64,000 nucleotides of DNA from Actinomycetospora sp. TBRC 11914 (GCF_012933465.1 NZ_JABBND010000001.1:1173904-1237903); one strand, 5' to 3'; positions 40,440-49,329 are shown, counted from the stretch's first letter. Notes: a model not told the origin generated them from the sequence alone. A program made the numbers and translations.

Positions 40440-41096
40440 TCAGCCGCGGGGCCGGGCGGCCCGGTGGACGATCGCCGGGGGCAGGTTGCGCCACACCGTG
40501 GGCGAGGTGGTGACCTCGTCGAACAGCTCCCCGAGCTCGACCTCGAGCGCCCGCGCCGGGGCGGCCCAGCGGGTGAAGGTGTAGCCGAACTGCACGAGGA
40601 CCCCGTCCGGGGCGAGCGCCGCCGCGATCACCGGCAGCAGGGAGTCGTCGCGGCCGGGTCGGGTCGCCGACCAGCCGAGCCCGCTGACCACCACGTCGAC
40701 CCCCCGCGCGCCGGGCAGCCCGCGCAACGCCAGCAGCGTCGGGAGCTCGGCCGCCGCGGCCGGCACGACCTCGACGTCGTCGAGACGCTCCGCCAGCCGG
40801 TGGGCCAGGGCCGGGTTCAGCTCGACGGCGAGGTGGCGGGCCCGGCGGTCGAGCCGCCGGGCGAGCTCCGTGGTGAAGGCCCCGGAGCCGGCCCCGAGCT
40901 CGACGACCAGCGGGTCCGGGCGGGAGCAGCCCGACAGCGCGGCGTCGGCGACCGCCCGGGCGAGCGCGGTGGAGCTCGGCCACACCGAGGCCGTCGCGAC
41001 CGGGGACCGGACGAACTGGGCGGCGAAGTGCGCGGAGTCCGACCAGTCGCGCCGGTCGCGGCGCGCCCCGACGCCCCCGGCCCCGTCAGGCGACAC
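40440..41096 (-). CDS. SAM-dependent methyltransferase (PmtA/rRNA-adenine-like)
   Basis: A 218-residue methyltransferase with motif I VVELGAGSGAFT and VELNPALAHRLAERL at the second strand. The opening FAAQFVRSPVATASVWPSS is characteristic of phosphatidylethanolamine N-methyltransferase (PmtA)-like proteins, which also share features with KsgA. GTG 41096 overlaps the upstream acyltransferase by 11 bp. Its place at the end of an OlsB/OlsA-like operon suggests a lipid head-group substrate such as phosphatidylethanolamine or an aminolipid. That is inferred. Confidence 0.75.
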   Translation of the reverse strand: MSPDGAGGVGARRDRRDWSDSAHFAAQFVRSPVATASVWPSSTALARAVADAALSGCSRPDPLVVELGAGSGAFTTELARRLDRRARHLAVELNPALAHRLAERLDDVEVVPAAAAELPTLLALRGLPGARGVDVVVSGLGWSATRPGRDDSLLPVIAAALAPDGVLVQFGYTFTRWAAPARALEVELGELFDEVTTSPTVWRNLPPAIVHRAARPRG

Positions 41097-42024
41097 GGTC
41101 GACCTCGACGCCCGCGAGCGGCACGAGCGCGCCCACGGCCGCCGTCGGGACCGGAACGGGGTGCACGGCGGGCCGCGGCCGGGGGTCGTCGGCCGGCGCC
41201 GGCAGCGCCCCGGTGATCGCCGCCGCCGCGCGCCGGGCGGCGTCGCGGCGTCCCCGCGCCCGCGGGCCGTCGTCGTCGCGCACCGGCGCCTGGACGGGCA
41301 GCACCCGGACCGTCAGCACGGTGCCGCGCGCTGCGGCGACGCGCACCAGGGAGGCGACCAGGGTGTCGTCGCCGACGAACGCCGGAGCCGCGTCGGGGCC
41401 GCCGTCGGCGTCCGCGTAGGACAGCGCCACGGGGACCACCGGCGCCCCGGCGTCGAGGGCGGCCTGGAAGGCCGCGGGGCGGAAGCGGGCCAGGTCGCGC
41501 CCGCAGCGCGTCGTCCCCTCCGGGAACACCCCGACGCATCCCCCGGCACCCAGGGCGCCGGTCACCGCCGCGACCGCGTCGGGCAGCGCGCGGAGCCGGT
41601 CGCGGTCGAGGAACACGGTGCCGGCCCGGGCGGCCATCGGCCCGATCAGCGGCCACGTGCGCAGCTCGGCCTTGGCGAGCATGCGCACCGGCACGAGCTG
41701 GTTGAGGGCGAGGACGTCGAGCCAGGAGACGTGGTTGGCGACGACGAGCGAGCCGGGTGCCGGCCGGGGGCCGGTCACCACCACCCGGACCCCCGCCGCG
41801 GCCAGCAGCATCCCGCACCAGATCGCCTGCGCCCGCTCGAGGCGCCGGAGGCCGAGGACCGGGGCCGCCGGCGCGAGGATCGCGCCGGCCGCCACCGCGC
41901 CGGCGAGCGCGGCGAGGCGGAGCGTCGTGCGGACGACGCGGCCCAGCCGGACGACCCCGGCGTCGGGCGCGGCCACGGGGAGGCACTCCGGACCGCACGG
42001 CGAGGTGGGGAACCAGCCGGTCAC
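41086..42024 (-). CDS. olsA: 1-acylglycerol-phosphate-type acyltransferase (OlsA/PlsC-like)
   Basis: A 312-residue membrane acyltransferase. Catalytic HX4D is in VANHVSWLDVLAL, with LAKAELRTWPLIG and the substrate motif VFPEGTTRCG. The N-terminal 60 residues hold hydrophobic helices. GTG 42024 overlaps the upstream OlsB-like stop (GTGA), so the pair is translated together. In ornithine-lipid synthesis OlsA adds the second acyl chain to lyso-ornithine lipid made by OlsB; the linkage here supports that role, though a general PlsC function is also possible. Confidence 0.78.
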   Translation of the reverse strand: MTGWFPTSPCGPECLPVAAPDAGVVRLGRVVRTTLRLAALAGAVAAGAILAPAAPVLGLRRLERAQAIWCGMLLAAAGVRVVVTGPRPAPGSLVVANHVSWLDVLALNQLVPVRMLAKAELRTWPLIGPMAARAGTVFLDRDRLRALPDAVAAVTGALGAGGCVGVFPEGTTRCGRDLARFRPAAFQAALDAGAPVVPVALSYADADGGPDAAPAFVGDDTLVASLVRVAAARGTVLTVRVLPVQAPVRDDDGPRARGRRDAARRAAAAITGALPAPADDPRPRPAVHPVPVPTAAVGALVPLAGVEVDRVA

Positions 42025-42833
42025 CCGTCCTCCCCGAGCAGGTGACGACGCCACCGCGGGTCGATGGTGGTGTGGTCGAGCAGCACGAACAGGTCGGCCA
42101 CACCGAAGTCGGGGTCGAGGGCCGGCGGGCCCCCGATCCGCGCGCCGAGGCGCAGGTAGCCGCGCAGCAGCGGCGGGGTCTCGACGCGGGCCCGGCGCGG
42201 CCCACCCGCGCCGTCGGTCCCGATCGGGGCGGGCCGGTGGGGCACCACCCGGCGGTCCTCGGGAGCGAGGTGCTTGCGGGTCACCAGGGACCACACCGAG
42301 CCGGGCAGCGCGCCCTCGGCATCGAGCGGGACGCTGGCGCACCCGATCAGCCAGCGGTGCCCGGTGAGCACCAGGTAGCGCCACATGCCACCCCAGACCA
42401 GCGAGAGGACGGTGCCGGTGCGGTGGTCGGGGTGGACGCAGGAGCGGCCCACCTCGACCAGCCGGGGGCGCAGGTCGTCGAGGGCGGACAGGTCGAACTC
42501 GGTGTCGGAGTACAGGCCGCCCGCCGCGGTCGCGCCGTCCGGGGACAGCATCCGGTAGGTGCCGACGATGGCGCCGTCGCGGTCGTCGCGGACCATCACG
42601 TGGTCGCAGAACGCGTCGAAGGCGTCCTCGTCGCGCCCCTCCTCGGCGGCACGGCCGGGCGCGAGACGGGCGCCCTGCTCGATCGCGAACACGTCGTGGC
42701 GCAGGCGCTGCGCGGCCCGCACGTGCTCGTCCTCGCGGGTGACGAGCAGGCTGTAGCGGCCGGGACGTACAGCGGCGTCGGCGGTGGCCCCGGGGCTCGC
42801 CGGGGTCGTGAGCAGGACCTCGGTGCTGGTCAT
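42021..42833 (-). CDS. olsB: GNAT-fold N-acyltransferase (OlsB-like)
   Basis: A 270-residue protein of the acyl-ACP-dependent ornithine N-acyltransferase type: LRHDVFAIEQGA, FDAFCDHVMVRD, IVGTYRML, GLYSDTEFDLSAL, VEVGRSCVHPDHRTG and the C-terminal PPLLRGYLRLGARIGGPPALDPDFGVADLFVLL (key part YLRLGARI and PDFGVADLF). OlsB makes 3-acyloxy-free lyso-ornithine lipid from ornithine and 3-hydroxyacyl-ACP. ATG 42833 overlaps the upstream glycosyltransferase stop (ATGA). Adjacent OlsA-like and methyltransferase genes fit membrane aminolipid synthesis. Confidence 0.82.
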   Translation of the reverse strand: MTSTEVLLTTPASPGATADAAVRPGRYSLLVTREDEHVRAAQRLRHDVFAIEQGARLAPGRAAEEGRDEDAFDAFCDHVMVRDDRDGAIVGTYRMLSPDGATAAGGLYSDTEFDLSALDDLRPRLVEVGRSCVHPDHRTGTVLSLVWGGMWRYLVLTGHRWLIGCASVPLDAEGALPGSVWSLVTRKHLAPEDRRVVPHRPAPIGTDGAGGPRRARVETPPLLRGYLRLGARIGGPPALDPDFGVADLFVLLDHTTIDPRWRRHLLGEDG

Positions 42834-44041
42834 GCGGCGGTGTCTACGGGCCCCGGACGCCGCGCGGCCGACCCGCGCGTGACGAGGTGGTGTGCGCCGC
42901 GTGAATCGTCGGCGGTCCCGACGAGCTCCCGGTAGTGGCCGAGCAGCTCCTCGCAGACCGCCGGCCAGGTGCGGCCGCGCGTCGAGGCCCGGGCCGCGTG
43001 CCCCATCCGCCGTCGCAGCGCGGGATCGTCGCGCCAGAGCCGGACCCGCTCGCGCAGCGCGGTGGCGCCCGCGTCCGGCGAGGAGGCGTCGTAGAGCCAG
43101 CCGGTCTCCCCCGGCTCGACGAGGTCGCGGACGCCACCCGCGTCGGGCGCGAGGACGGGCAGCCCGGCGGCCTTGGCCTCCTGCACCGCCTGGCAGAACG
43201 TCTCGAACGGCCCGGTGTGCACGAAGGCGTCGAGCGCGGCGTAGGCGGTGGCGAGGTCGTCGCCGCCGCGGAAGCCGAGGAACGCGGCGCCGGGCAGCAG
43301 CTCGGTGAGCCGCTCGCGGGCGGGCCCGTCCCCGACGACGACGACGCGCACGCCGGGCAGCTCCGCCAGGGCGGCCAGCCGCTCCACCTGCTTCTCCGCC
43401 GCGAGCCGGCCGACGTACCCGACGAGCATCTCCCCCCGCGGGGCCAGCTCGCGACGCAGGGCCGCGGCCGCGTGCCCGCCGTCGGGGTGCTCGGCGGAGG
43501 GCCGGAACCGGAGGGTGTCGACGCCGCGGCCCCACCGGTGGACCCGGGGCACCCCGTGCGACTCGAGCGCCCGCACCGCCCAGGCCGACGGCGCGAGGGT
43601 GCGGTCGGCGCGGGCGTGCAGCCGGCGGGTCCAGCGCCAGGCCGCCCGCGCGGTGAGGCCGACGCCGTACGAGGCGGCGAACCCGGCGACGTCGGTCTGG
43701 TAGACCGCGACCGTCGGCGCCCCGAGCCGGCGTGCCGCCGTGATCGCCCGGGCGCCGAGGACGAACGGTGAGGCGAGGTGCACGACGTCGGGCCGGTACT
43801 CCTCGAGCGTCGCCCGCACGGCCGGCGTCGGGACCCCGACCGGCAACGAGTCGACCACCGCGAGATCCAGCGCGGGCACCCGGACGACGGGGACGCCGTC
43901 GACCTCATCGGGCCCCGCGCCGGGGGCGAGGACCAGCGCCTCGTGACCCTGCCGGCGGAGGTGGGCGATGACGTGCAGGACGGAGTTGGTGACCCCGTTG
44001 ACCTGCGGCAGGAAGGACTCGGTCACGACCGCGACGCGCAC
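42830..44041 (-). CDS. GT4 glycosyltransferase, MgtA/PimB mannosyltransferase type
   Basis: A 403-residue GT-B enzyme. The start VRVAVVTESFLPQVNGVTNSV is that of GDP-mannose-dependent MgtA-like proteins, with YQTDVAGFAASYG, GRGVDTLRFRP, GYVGRLAAEKQVERL and the EX7E motif in GPFETFCQAVQEAKA. It would add mannose to a lipid such as diacylglycerol or a phosphatidylinositol mannoside at the cytosolic face. GTG 44041 is chosen because the family N-terminus begins there; a TTG at 44113 is possible. It overlaps olsB by 4 bp, linking it to aminolipid genes. Confidence 0.85.
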   Translation of the reverse strand: MRVAVVTESFLPQVNGVTNSVLHVIAHLRRQGHEALVLAPGAGPDEVDGVPVVRVPALDLAVVDSLPVGVPTPAVRATLEEYRPDVVHLASPFVLGARAITAARRLGAPTVAVYQTDVAGFAASYGVGLTARAAWRWTRRLHARADRTLAPSAWAVRALESHGVPRVHRWGRGVDTLRFRPSAEHPDGGHAAAALRRELAPRGEMLVGYVGRLAAEKQVERLAALAELPGVRVVVVGDGPARERLTELLPGAAFLGFRGGDDLATAYAALDAFVHTGPFETFCQAVQEAKAAGLPVLAPDAGGVRDLVEPGETGWLYDASSPDAGATALRERVRLWRDDPALRRRMGHAARASTRGRTWPAVCEELLGHYRELVGTADDSRGAHHLVTRGSAARRPGPVDTAA

Positions 44042-44364
44042 GGACGAGACGGTGGCCGGTGTGGGGTCCCTGTTGCCGACGACGACGTGACCTCCGGCGG
44101 AACCCTCTCCCAACAGCAGGCGTGAGCGTCTCGTGATGAAATCGTTATCTACTACGGTCCGTGTCGTGATCCGCGCCAGGGCGGCCTCCGGGTCCGACGG
44201 GCTGTCGTCAGCACCCCGATCTGGTCACGGAGCGCAGCCGAACTGCTCTCGGAGCGCTGGTCCATCCGGTTGGGCGTTTGACACGCCGACGTTTCGGAAG
44301 CCCTACTGACCTCGGCGCCGCCCGGGTCGGAGCGGCGCGGCAGGACTCGGGGGAGGTGCCGCGC
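44042..44364. promoter_or_regulatory. 323-bp divergent region between the glycolipid operon and a DUF574-type methyltransferase
   Basis: No gene is supported. A local A/T-rich patch near 44135-44160 (GATGAAATCGTTATCTAC) is the best promoter candidate, with TTATCTACT resembling a -10 region for either strand. GGGGGAGG at 44348-44355 serves as ribosome site for the plus-strand gene. Confidence 0.35.
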
Positions 44365-45408
44365 GTGGGGGAACTGCCGCGCCGGCACCCGTCGGTCGCG
44401 CCGGTCGGGCTGACTGGCCGGGCACGGGCCGAGGCGGTCGCGGCGCCCGGGCCCCTCACGTTCGCCGCCGTGCCCGCCCAGCCGGCGGCCCGGCCCGGAC
44501 CGACGGCCCGGCCCGGACCGGCCGCACGGCCCGGATCGACGGCACGGCCGGGGACGACGGCCCCGACCGAGGAGCCCACCCCGGCGACGCGCCCCGCCGC
44601 CACTCCGGCCCCCTCGGACGCCGCCCCGGCCGCGACGCCGGAGGAGTTCGAGCAGCCGAGCTCGGCCCGCGTGTACGACTACCTCCTCGGCGGTGCGGCC
44701 CACGGGGCCGTCGACCGCGCGCTCGGCGACCGCCTCAAGTGCTCGCAGCCCGGCGTCGTCGAGCTCGCCCGGGAGAACCGCGCGTTCCTGCGGCGGGCCG
44801 TGCGCTTCCTGCTCGCCGCCGGCATCGACCAGTTCCTCGACCTCGGCTCGGGCGTCCCGACGATGGGCAACGTCCACGAGGTCGTCGCGCGGAGCCGCTC
44901 CGGCGCCCGCGTCGCCTACACCGACGTGGACTCGATCGCCGCGCTGCACGGCCAGCACCTCCTGGCCGCGCTCCCGACGGCCACCTACACCGCGGTGGAC
45001 ATCGCCGACGTCGACGCCGTCCTCAGCGCGCCCGGCGTCGCCGGCCTGCTCGACCTGCGCCGCCCCGTGGGACTGCTCGCCTTCTCCGTGCTCCAGCACG
45101 TGCGCGAGGACGCCGCGTCGCTCGTCGAGGCCTACCTGCGGCGCCTGGCGCCCGGGAGCGCCCTGGGGCTCTCCCACTTCACCGACGACGACCCGCGCAC
45201 CGGCACCGCGATCGAGACCGAGACCGCCGCCTACCCGCGGTCGGTGCCCCGGCCGCGCAGCCGCGCCGAGGTGGCCGCCCTCCTCACCGGGGTGGACCTC
45301 GTCGACCCGGGCCTGGTCTGGGCCGACGAGTGGCGCCCCGAGCCGGGGCGCCCGGCGGGCGGCGCGGAGGCCCGGGGGCACTGGGCGGCCGTCGGCTTCC
45401 GGCAGTAG
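44365..45408 (+). CDS. DUF574/Methyltransf_19-type SAM methyltransferase
   Basis: A protein of about 347 residues. The C-terminal 250 residues are the actinobacterial DUF574 methyltransferase: SSARVYDYLLGGAAHGAVDRALGD (core RVYDYLLGG), FLDLGSGVPTMGNVHEV, VAYTDVDSIA, LLAFSVLQHVRED and YLRRLAPGSALGLSHF. The N-terminal 95 residues are low-complexity with four ARPGPT-like six-residue repeats, which the family does not need. GTG 44365 follows GGGGGAGG; GTG 44356 and TTG 44278 are alternatives. Substrates of this large family are unknown. Confidence 0.8.
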   Translation: MGELPRRHPSVAPVGLTGRARAEAVAAPGPLTFAAVPAQPAARPGPTARPGPAARPGSTARPGTTAPTEEPTPATRPAATPAPSDAAPAATPEEFEQPSSARVYDYLLGGAAHGAVDRALGDRLKCSQPGVVELARENRAFLRRAVRFLLAAGIDQFLDLGSGVPTMGNVHEVVARSRSGARVAYTDVDSIAALHGQHLLAALPTATYTAVDIADVDAVLSAPGVAGLLDLRRPVGLLAFSVLQHVREDAASLVEAYLRRLAPGSALGLSHFTDDDPRTGTAIETETAAYPRSVPRPRSRAEVAALLTGVDLVDPGLVWADEWRPEPGRPAGGAEARGHWAAVGFRQ

Positions 45409-45547
45409 GTCCGCGCCGCGCCCCGCTCGTCTCGGCCACCTGCGCCGTCGTCGACCCGTTCGGCCTAGCTCCACGCGCGGGCGCGTTGCTCCAATCGCCA
45501 CCCGTCGCCGTCGGGCCGCCACTCACCGCGACACGCTGCGACACCGT

Positions 45548-45564
45548 CGTCACGTGAGGTGACG
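45548..45564. promoter_or_regulatory. CGTCAC-GTGAG-GTGACG dyad upstream of the Rpf-like gene
   Basis: Perfect 6-bp arms CGTCAC (45548-45553) and GTGACG (45559-45564) with a 5-bp spacer, about 100 bp before the rpf-like start, within a 253-bp gap. It resembles half-sites of CRP-type regulators (GTGA/TCAC), but orientation and spacing do not match the standard site. The role is unproven. Confidence 0.35.
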
Positions 45565-45661
45565 GAAGGTCTCGGTTCTATTACGGTTCCTCCTCGCCGG
45601 TCCGCTCCCCAGCACCTCCGGCCCGAGTAGCCCCCCGACTCGACTTGGAGCCGCCGTCCTC

Positions 45662-46066
45662 ATGCCTGGTCGCCACCGCAAGCCCAGCACGCTGTCCGAG
45701 ACCACGGGCAGCCTCGCGCTCACCAGCCTCAAGGTCGCCGCCGCCGCCGCGACGGTCACCGCCCCGGTGGCGCTGGCCGGCACCGCGATGGCCGCGCCGA
45801 CCGTGCACTCGCCGCAGAGCAACGCGACCTGGGACCGGCTGGCCAAGTGCGAGTCGACGAACAACTGGGACGCCGACACCGGCAACGGCTTCAAGGGCGG
45901 CCTGCAGTTCACGCCGTCGACCTGGAAGGCCTTCGGGGGCAAGGAGTTCGCCTCGAGCCCCGACGAGGCCACCCGCGAGGAGCAGATCGCCGTGGCCAAG
46001 AAGGTCCAGGCCGAGCAGGGCTGGAACGCCTGGCCGACCTGCAGCAAGAAGCTCGGGTACGCCTGA
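45662..46066 (+). CDS. Resuscitation-promoting-factor-like muralytic protein
   Basis: A 134-residue secreted protein that is little more than a signal peptide (cleavage near AMAAPTVHS, residue about 45) and an Rpf domain: TWDRLAKCESTNNW with catalytic Glu64, GNGFKGGLQFTPSTW, GGKEFASSPDEATREEQIAVA and QGWNAWPTCS. Cys63 and Cys127 match the family disulfide. It cleaves peptidoglycan glycan strands as a lytic transglycosylase and stimulates regrowth from dormancy. No LysM or G5 domain is attached, as in the short Rpf proteins. Confidence 0.93.
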   Translation: MPGRHRKPSTLSETTGSLALTSLKVAAAAATVTAPVALAGTAMAAPTVHSPQSNATWDRLAKCESTNNWDADTGNGFKGGLQFTPSTWKAFGGKEFASSPDEATREEQIAVAKKVQAEQGWNAWPTCSKKLGYA

Positions 46067-46093
46067 TCCCCGGCCGCCGGGCAGGATGACCCG

Positions 46094-47728
46094 GTGAGCG
46101 CAGACGTCGTCGTCGTGGGAGCCGGGCTCGCCGGGCTCGTCGCCACCGCCGAGCTCGCCGACGCCGGGCGCCGGGTGGTCCTGCTCGACCAGGAGCCCGA
46201 GGCGTCCTTCGGCGGGCAGGCCTGGTGGTCGTTCGGCGGGCTCTTCCTCGTCGACTCCCCCGAGCAGCGCCGGCTGCGCATCCACGACTCGGTCGACCTC
46301 GCCTGGTCGGACTGGCAGGGCTCCGCGCAGTTCGACGCCACCGGCGACGAGTGGGGCCGCCGCTGGGCCCGCGCCTACGTCGAGTGGGCAGCCGGGGAGA
46401 AGCGGTCCTGGCTGCGCGGCCAGGGCATCTCGTTCTTCCCCGTGGTCGGGTGGGCCGAGCGCGGCTCGGGCACGGCCACCGGCCACGGGAACTCCGTCCC
46501 GCGCTTCCACATCGTCTGGGGCACGGGCCCCGGCATCGTCGAGCCCTTCGCCCGCCGCGTCCGGGCCGCGGCGGCGCACGGCCGCGTCGAGATCCGGTTC
46601 CGCCACCGCGTGGACCGGGTGACGACGACGGCGGGCGCGGTCACCGGGGTGGCGGGGGCGGTCCTCGAGCCCAGCGGCGTCAGCCGGGGCCAGCCGAGCT
46701 CGCGGGTCGAGGTCGAGCCGTTCGCGGTGGACGCGGACGCGGTGGTCGTCACCTCCGGCGGCATCGGCGGCGACCACGAGGCGGTGCGCAAGTACTGGCC
46801 GGCCCGCCTCGGCACACCGCCCGAGCACATGATCTCCGGCGTCCCGGCCCACGTGGACGGCCGCATGATCGGGATCGCCGAGGCCGCGGGCGGGGCCGTG
46901 GTGCACCGCGACCGGATGTGGCACTACACCGAGGGCATCGCCAACCACTCCCCGGTCTGGCCGCTGCACGGCATCCGCATCCTGCCCGGACCGTCGTCGC
47001 TGTGGTTCGACGCCGTCGGGCGCCGGCTCCCCGCCCCGCTCTACCCCGGCTTCGACACGCTCGGCACGCTCGCGCACATCCGGACCACCGGGCACGACCA
47101 CACCTGGTTCGTCACCACGCAGCGCATCCTCGAGAAGGAGTTCGCGCTCTCCGGCTCCGAGCAGAACCCCGACCTCACCGGCCGCGACATCCGCCTGACC
47201 CTGCAGCGCGGGCGGCCCGGGCCGACGGGACCGGTGGGCGAGTTCCAGCGCCGCGGGGCGGACTTCGTCGCCGCGTCGACACTGCGCGAGCTCGTCGACC
47301 GGATGAACGCCCTGACCCCGGAACCGCTCCTGGCGTTCGAGGACGTCGAGCGCGAGGTCCTCGCGCGCGACCGCGAGCTGGCCAACCCCTACGGCAAGGA
47401 CCTGCAGCTCGCGGCGGTCCGCTCCGCCCGGAACTACCTCGGCGACAAGCTCACCCGGGTCGCGGCGCCCCACCGGCTGCTCGACCCGGCGGCCGGTCCG
47501 CTGGTCGGGGTGAAGCTGCACGTGCTGACCCGCAAGACCCTCGGCGGGCTGCACACCGACCTCTCCGGGCAGGTCCTCGGCGTCGACGGCGAGCCCGTGG
47601 CCGGGCTGTACGCCGCCGGCGAGGCGGCCGGGTTCGGCGGCGGCGGGGTGCACGGCTACCGGTCGCTGGAGGGCACCTTCCTCGGCGGCTGCCTGTTCAG
47701 CGGGCGGACGGTGGGGCGCGCGCTGTAG
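46094..47728 (+). CDS. FAD-binding dehydrogenase of the fumarate reductase/KSTD flavoprotein superfamily
   Basis: A 544-residue flavoprotein with FAD motif VVVGAGLAGLVATAELAD at the N-terminus, the glycine-rich turn SFGGQAWWSFGGLF, VVVTSGGIGGDHE, and the C-terminal FAD region GLYAAGEAAGFGGGGVHGYRSLEGTFLGG. The pattern matches a conserved actinobacterial FAD-dependent dehydrogenase group often annotated near steroid 1-dehydrogenases, but the substrate cannot be read. GTG 46094 is the start, 27 bp after the Rpf-like gene. The TAG stop is the first base triplet of a repeat element. Confidence 0.85.
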   Translation: MSADVVVVGAGLAGLVATAELADAGRRVVLLDQEPEASFGGQAWWSFGGLFLVDSPEQRRLRIHDSVDLAWSDWQGSAQFDATGDEWGRRWARAYVEWAAGEKRSWLRGQGISFFPVVGWAERGSGTATGHGNSVPRFHIVWGTGPGIVEPFARRVRAAAAHGRVEIRFRHRVDRVTTTAGAVTGVAGAVLEPSGVSRGQPSSRVEVEPFAVDADAVVVTSGGIGGDHEAVRKYWPARLGTPPEHMISGVPAHVDGRMIGIAEAAGGAVVHRDRMWHYTEGIANHSPVWPLHGIRILPGPSSLWFDAVGRRLPAPLYPGFDTLGTLAHIRTTGHDHTWFVTTQRILEKEFALSGSEQNPDLTGRDIRLTLQRGRPGPTGPVGEFQRRGADFVAASTLRELVDRMNALTPEPLLAFEDVEREVLARDRELANPYGKDLQLAAVRSARNYLGDKLTRVAAPHRLLDPAAGPLVGVKLHVLTRKTLGGLHTDLSGQVLGVDGEPVAGLYAAGEAAGFGGGGVHGYRSLEGTFLGGCLFSGRTVGRAL

Positions 47729-47750
47729 GTGCGCTGCGCGCTCACGAGCC
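47726..47750. repeat. Shortened TAG-anchored hairpin repeat
   Basis: TAGGT with the hairpin GCGC TGC GCGC begins at the flavoprotein stop codon and runs into the convergent SRPBCC stop. It matches the outer arms of the element at 19380-19455 and 63957, including a stem that keeps pairing, but lacks the central palindrome. Confidence 0.5.
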
Positions 47751-48188
47751 TCCGGCACCTTCGGCGTCCTTGCGGACCGACTCCAGGTTCTTGCGGGCCG
47801 ACCGGGTCATCGCCCGCTCCAGGCCCCACTCGGGCACCGGGACGGTGACCTCCATCGTCGAGGTCATCGTCAGCTCGGTCCCCTCGCCCGACTCGGCCGC
47901 CTCGTAGGTGATGACGCTCGAGCGGATCAGCCGCCCGCCGTCGCCGGAGCAGGTCAGCGTCACCGACGAGTCGGTGTAGGCCACCTCGTACGTCGCGGTC
48001 GTCCGGAACCCGACGGCGCCGAGGGTGACCTTGATGCTCGAGGGCCGACCGTCCGCGTCGTGCGCCTGGACCTCGGCGGCCTTCGCCTCGTTCGCCCAGC
48101 GATCGGGGTTCTCCAGGTCCGACACGACGCCGACCACGGTCGACACCGGCGCGGCGATGGAGATCGATTCCTTCACGGGTCCCGCCAT
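47742..48188 (-). CDS. SRPBCC/polyketide cyclase-like protein
   Basis: A 148-residue START-like fold protein. The opening VKESISIAAPVSTVVGVVSDLENPDRWANEAKAAEV (core VVSDLENPDRW) and the later EGTELTMTSTMEV are typical of SRPBCC proteins that bind hydrophobic ligands in a deep pocket. Many actinobacterial copies have no known ligand. It is convergent with the flavoprotein and is followed by an esterase gene. Confidence 0.85.
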   Translation of the reverse strand: MAGPVKESISIAAPVSTVVGVVSDLENPDRWANEAKAAEVQAHDADGRPSSIKVTLGAVGFRTTATYEVAYTDSSVTLTCSGDGGRLIRSSVITYEAAESGEGTELTMTSTMEVTVPVPEWGLERAMTRSARKNLESVRKDAEGAGGS

Positions 48189-48216
48189 GCTGCGGAAGTA
48201 CCCATCCCGAGCCGGG

Positions 48217-49329
48217 TCACGCGCGGTCGGCGGCCACCCCGTCGTGCGCCATGAGGTCCCCGCGCTCCGTCTCCGGCCGGCCGGTGAGCGCGATCCCGGC
48301 GCGCAGCGCCGACGCCGCGTCCAGCACCGCGTCCCGGGCGGCGGGCACGAGCCCGGCGAACCCCGCGTAGCCGTGGACGAGGCCGGGGAAGCGTCGGGCC
48401 ACCGTCGGGACCCCCGCCGCCCGCAGCGCCGCGACCAGCTCCTCGCCCTCGTCGCGCAGGGGGTCGAACCCCGCCGTCGCGACGTAGGCCGGGGGCATCA
48501 CGCCGAGGTCGTCCGCGTCGAGCAGCGCCGTCGGCCGGATGGGGTCGAGCCCTTCGGGCAGGTAGAGCCCCTCGAACCACTCGACGTCGACGGTGCGCAG
48601 CCCGAACCCGTCGGCGAAGAGCTCGCGGGAGCCGCCCGACCGGCCGGCGTCGGTGACCGGGTACAGGGCGAGCACGAACTCCGCCGTCGTCTCCCCCCGC
48701 CGCGCCAGCTGGTGGGCGGAGGTGAGCGCGAGGTTCGCGCCGGCCGAGTCGCCCCCGACGGCGACGGCGCCCGCCCGGAACTCCTCGCGGTGGTCCAGGG
48801 CGTAGCGCAGCGCGACGACGGCGTCGGCCAGGCCCGCCGGGAACGGGTGCTCCGGGGCCAGCCGGTACTCCACCGAGAGCACCCGCACGCCGGCCTGCTG
48901 CGCGAGCGCCCGGCACAGCGGGTCGCCGGAGACGACGCTGCCCAGCGCGAAGCCGCCCCCGTGGAAGAACACGAGCAGGCCCGACGTCGCGCCGGCGAGG
49001 TCGTCGGGCTCGTAGAGCCGGGCGTCGAGGACTCCGGGGACCTCCCGGGTCACCCCGACCGGCACCGGGATCGACATCGCCCGGCTCGCGACCCCGCGGG
49101 TGACCTCCGCCAGCCCGGACGCGGCCTCGTCGGTGAGCCGGCGCTGGTCGGTGAGCGGTGGGTCCTCGCCGGGAGCCGCGGCGAGCGCGAGGAGCCGCAG
49201 GATCATCTGCACGTCGAGGTCGAGCACCTGGCCGTCACGCCGGACGCGACGGCCGGCGAGGGCGCGCTTGGCGGGCCGCGGGAGCCCGACGAGCGCCCGG
49301 AGCACGCGGCGCAGGATCGGGAACTTCAC
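48217..49329 (-). CDS. HSL-type alpha/beta-hydrolase (lipase/esterase)
   Basis: A 370-residue esterase of the hormone-sensitive lipase group. The oxyanion motif is FFHGGGFALGS, YRLAPEHPFPA follows, and the nucleophile is in GGDSAGANLA; GFDPLRDEGE and FPGLVHGYAGF give the Asp and His. It hydrolyses short- to medium-chain esters. GTG 49329 (MKFPILRRV) has GGGCGGA upstream; GTG 49338 is an alternative. Membership is firm, the substrate open. Confidence 0.9.
   Translation of the reverse strand: MKFPILRRVLRALVGLPRPAKRALAGRRVRRDGQVLDLDVQMILRLLALAAAPGEDPPLTDQRRLTDEAASGLAEVTRGVASRAMSIPVPVGVTREVPGVLDARLYEPDDLAGATSGLLVFFHGGGFALGSVVSGDPLCRALAQQAGVRVLSVEYRLAPEHPFPAGLADAVVALRYALDHREEFRAGAVAVGGDSAGANLALTSAHQLARRGETTAEFVLALYPVTDAGRSGGSRELFADGFGLRTVDVEWFEGLYLPEGLDPIRPTALLDADDLGVMPPAYVATAGFDPLRDEGEELVAALRAAGVPTVARRFPGLVHGYAGFAGLVPAARDAVLDAASALRAGIALTGRPETERGDLMAHDGVAADRA

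Noticed and set aside
45409..45661. Possible c-di-AMP (ydaO-type) riboswitch before the Rpf-like gene
   Set aside because: The conserved riboswitch segments were not found; only a short dyad is visible.
46094..47728. 3-ketosteroid delta1-dehydrogenase (kstD)
   Set aside because: FAD motifs fit the superfamily, but no steroid genes are near and the catalytic Tyr arrangement could not be verified, so only the superfamily name is used.
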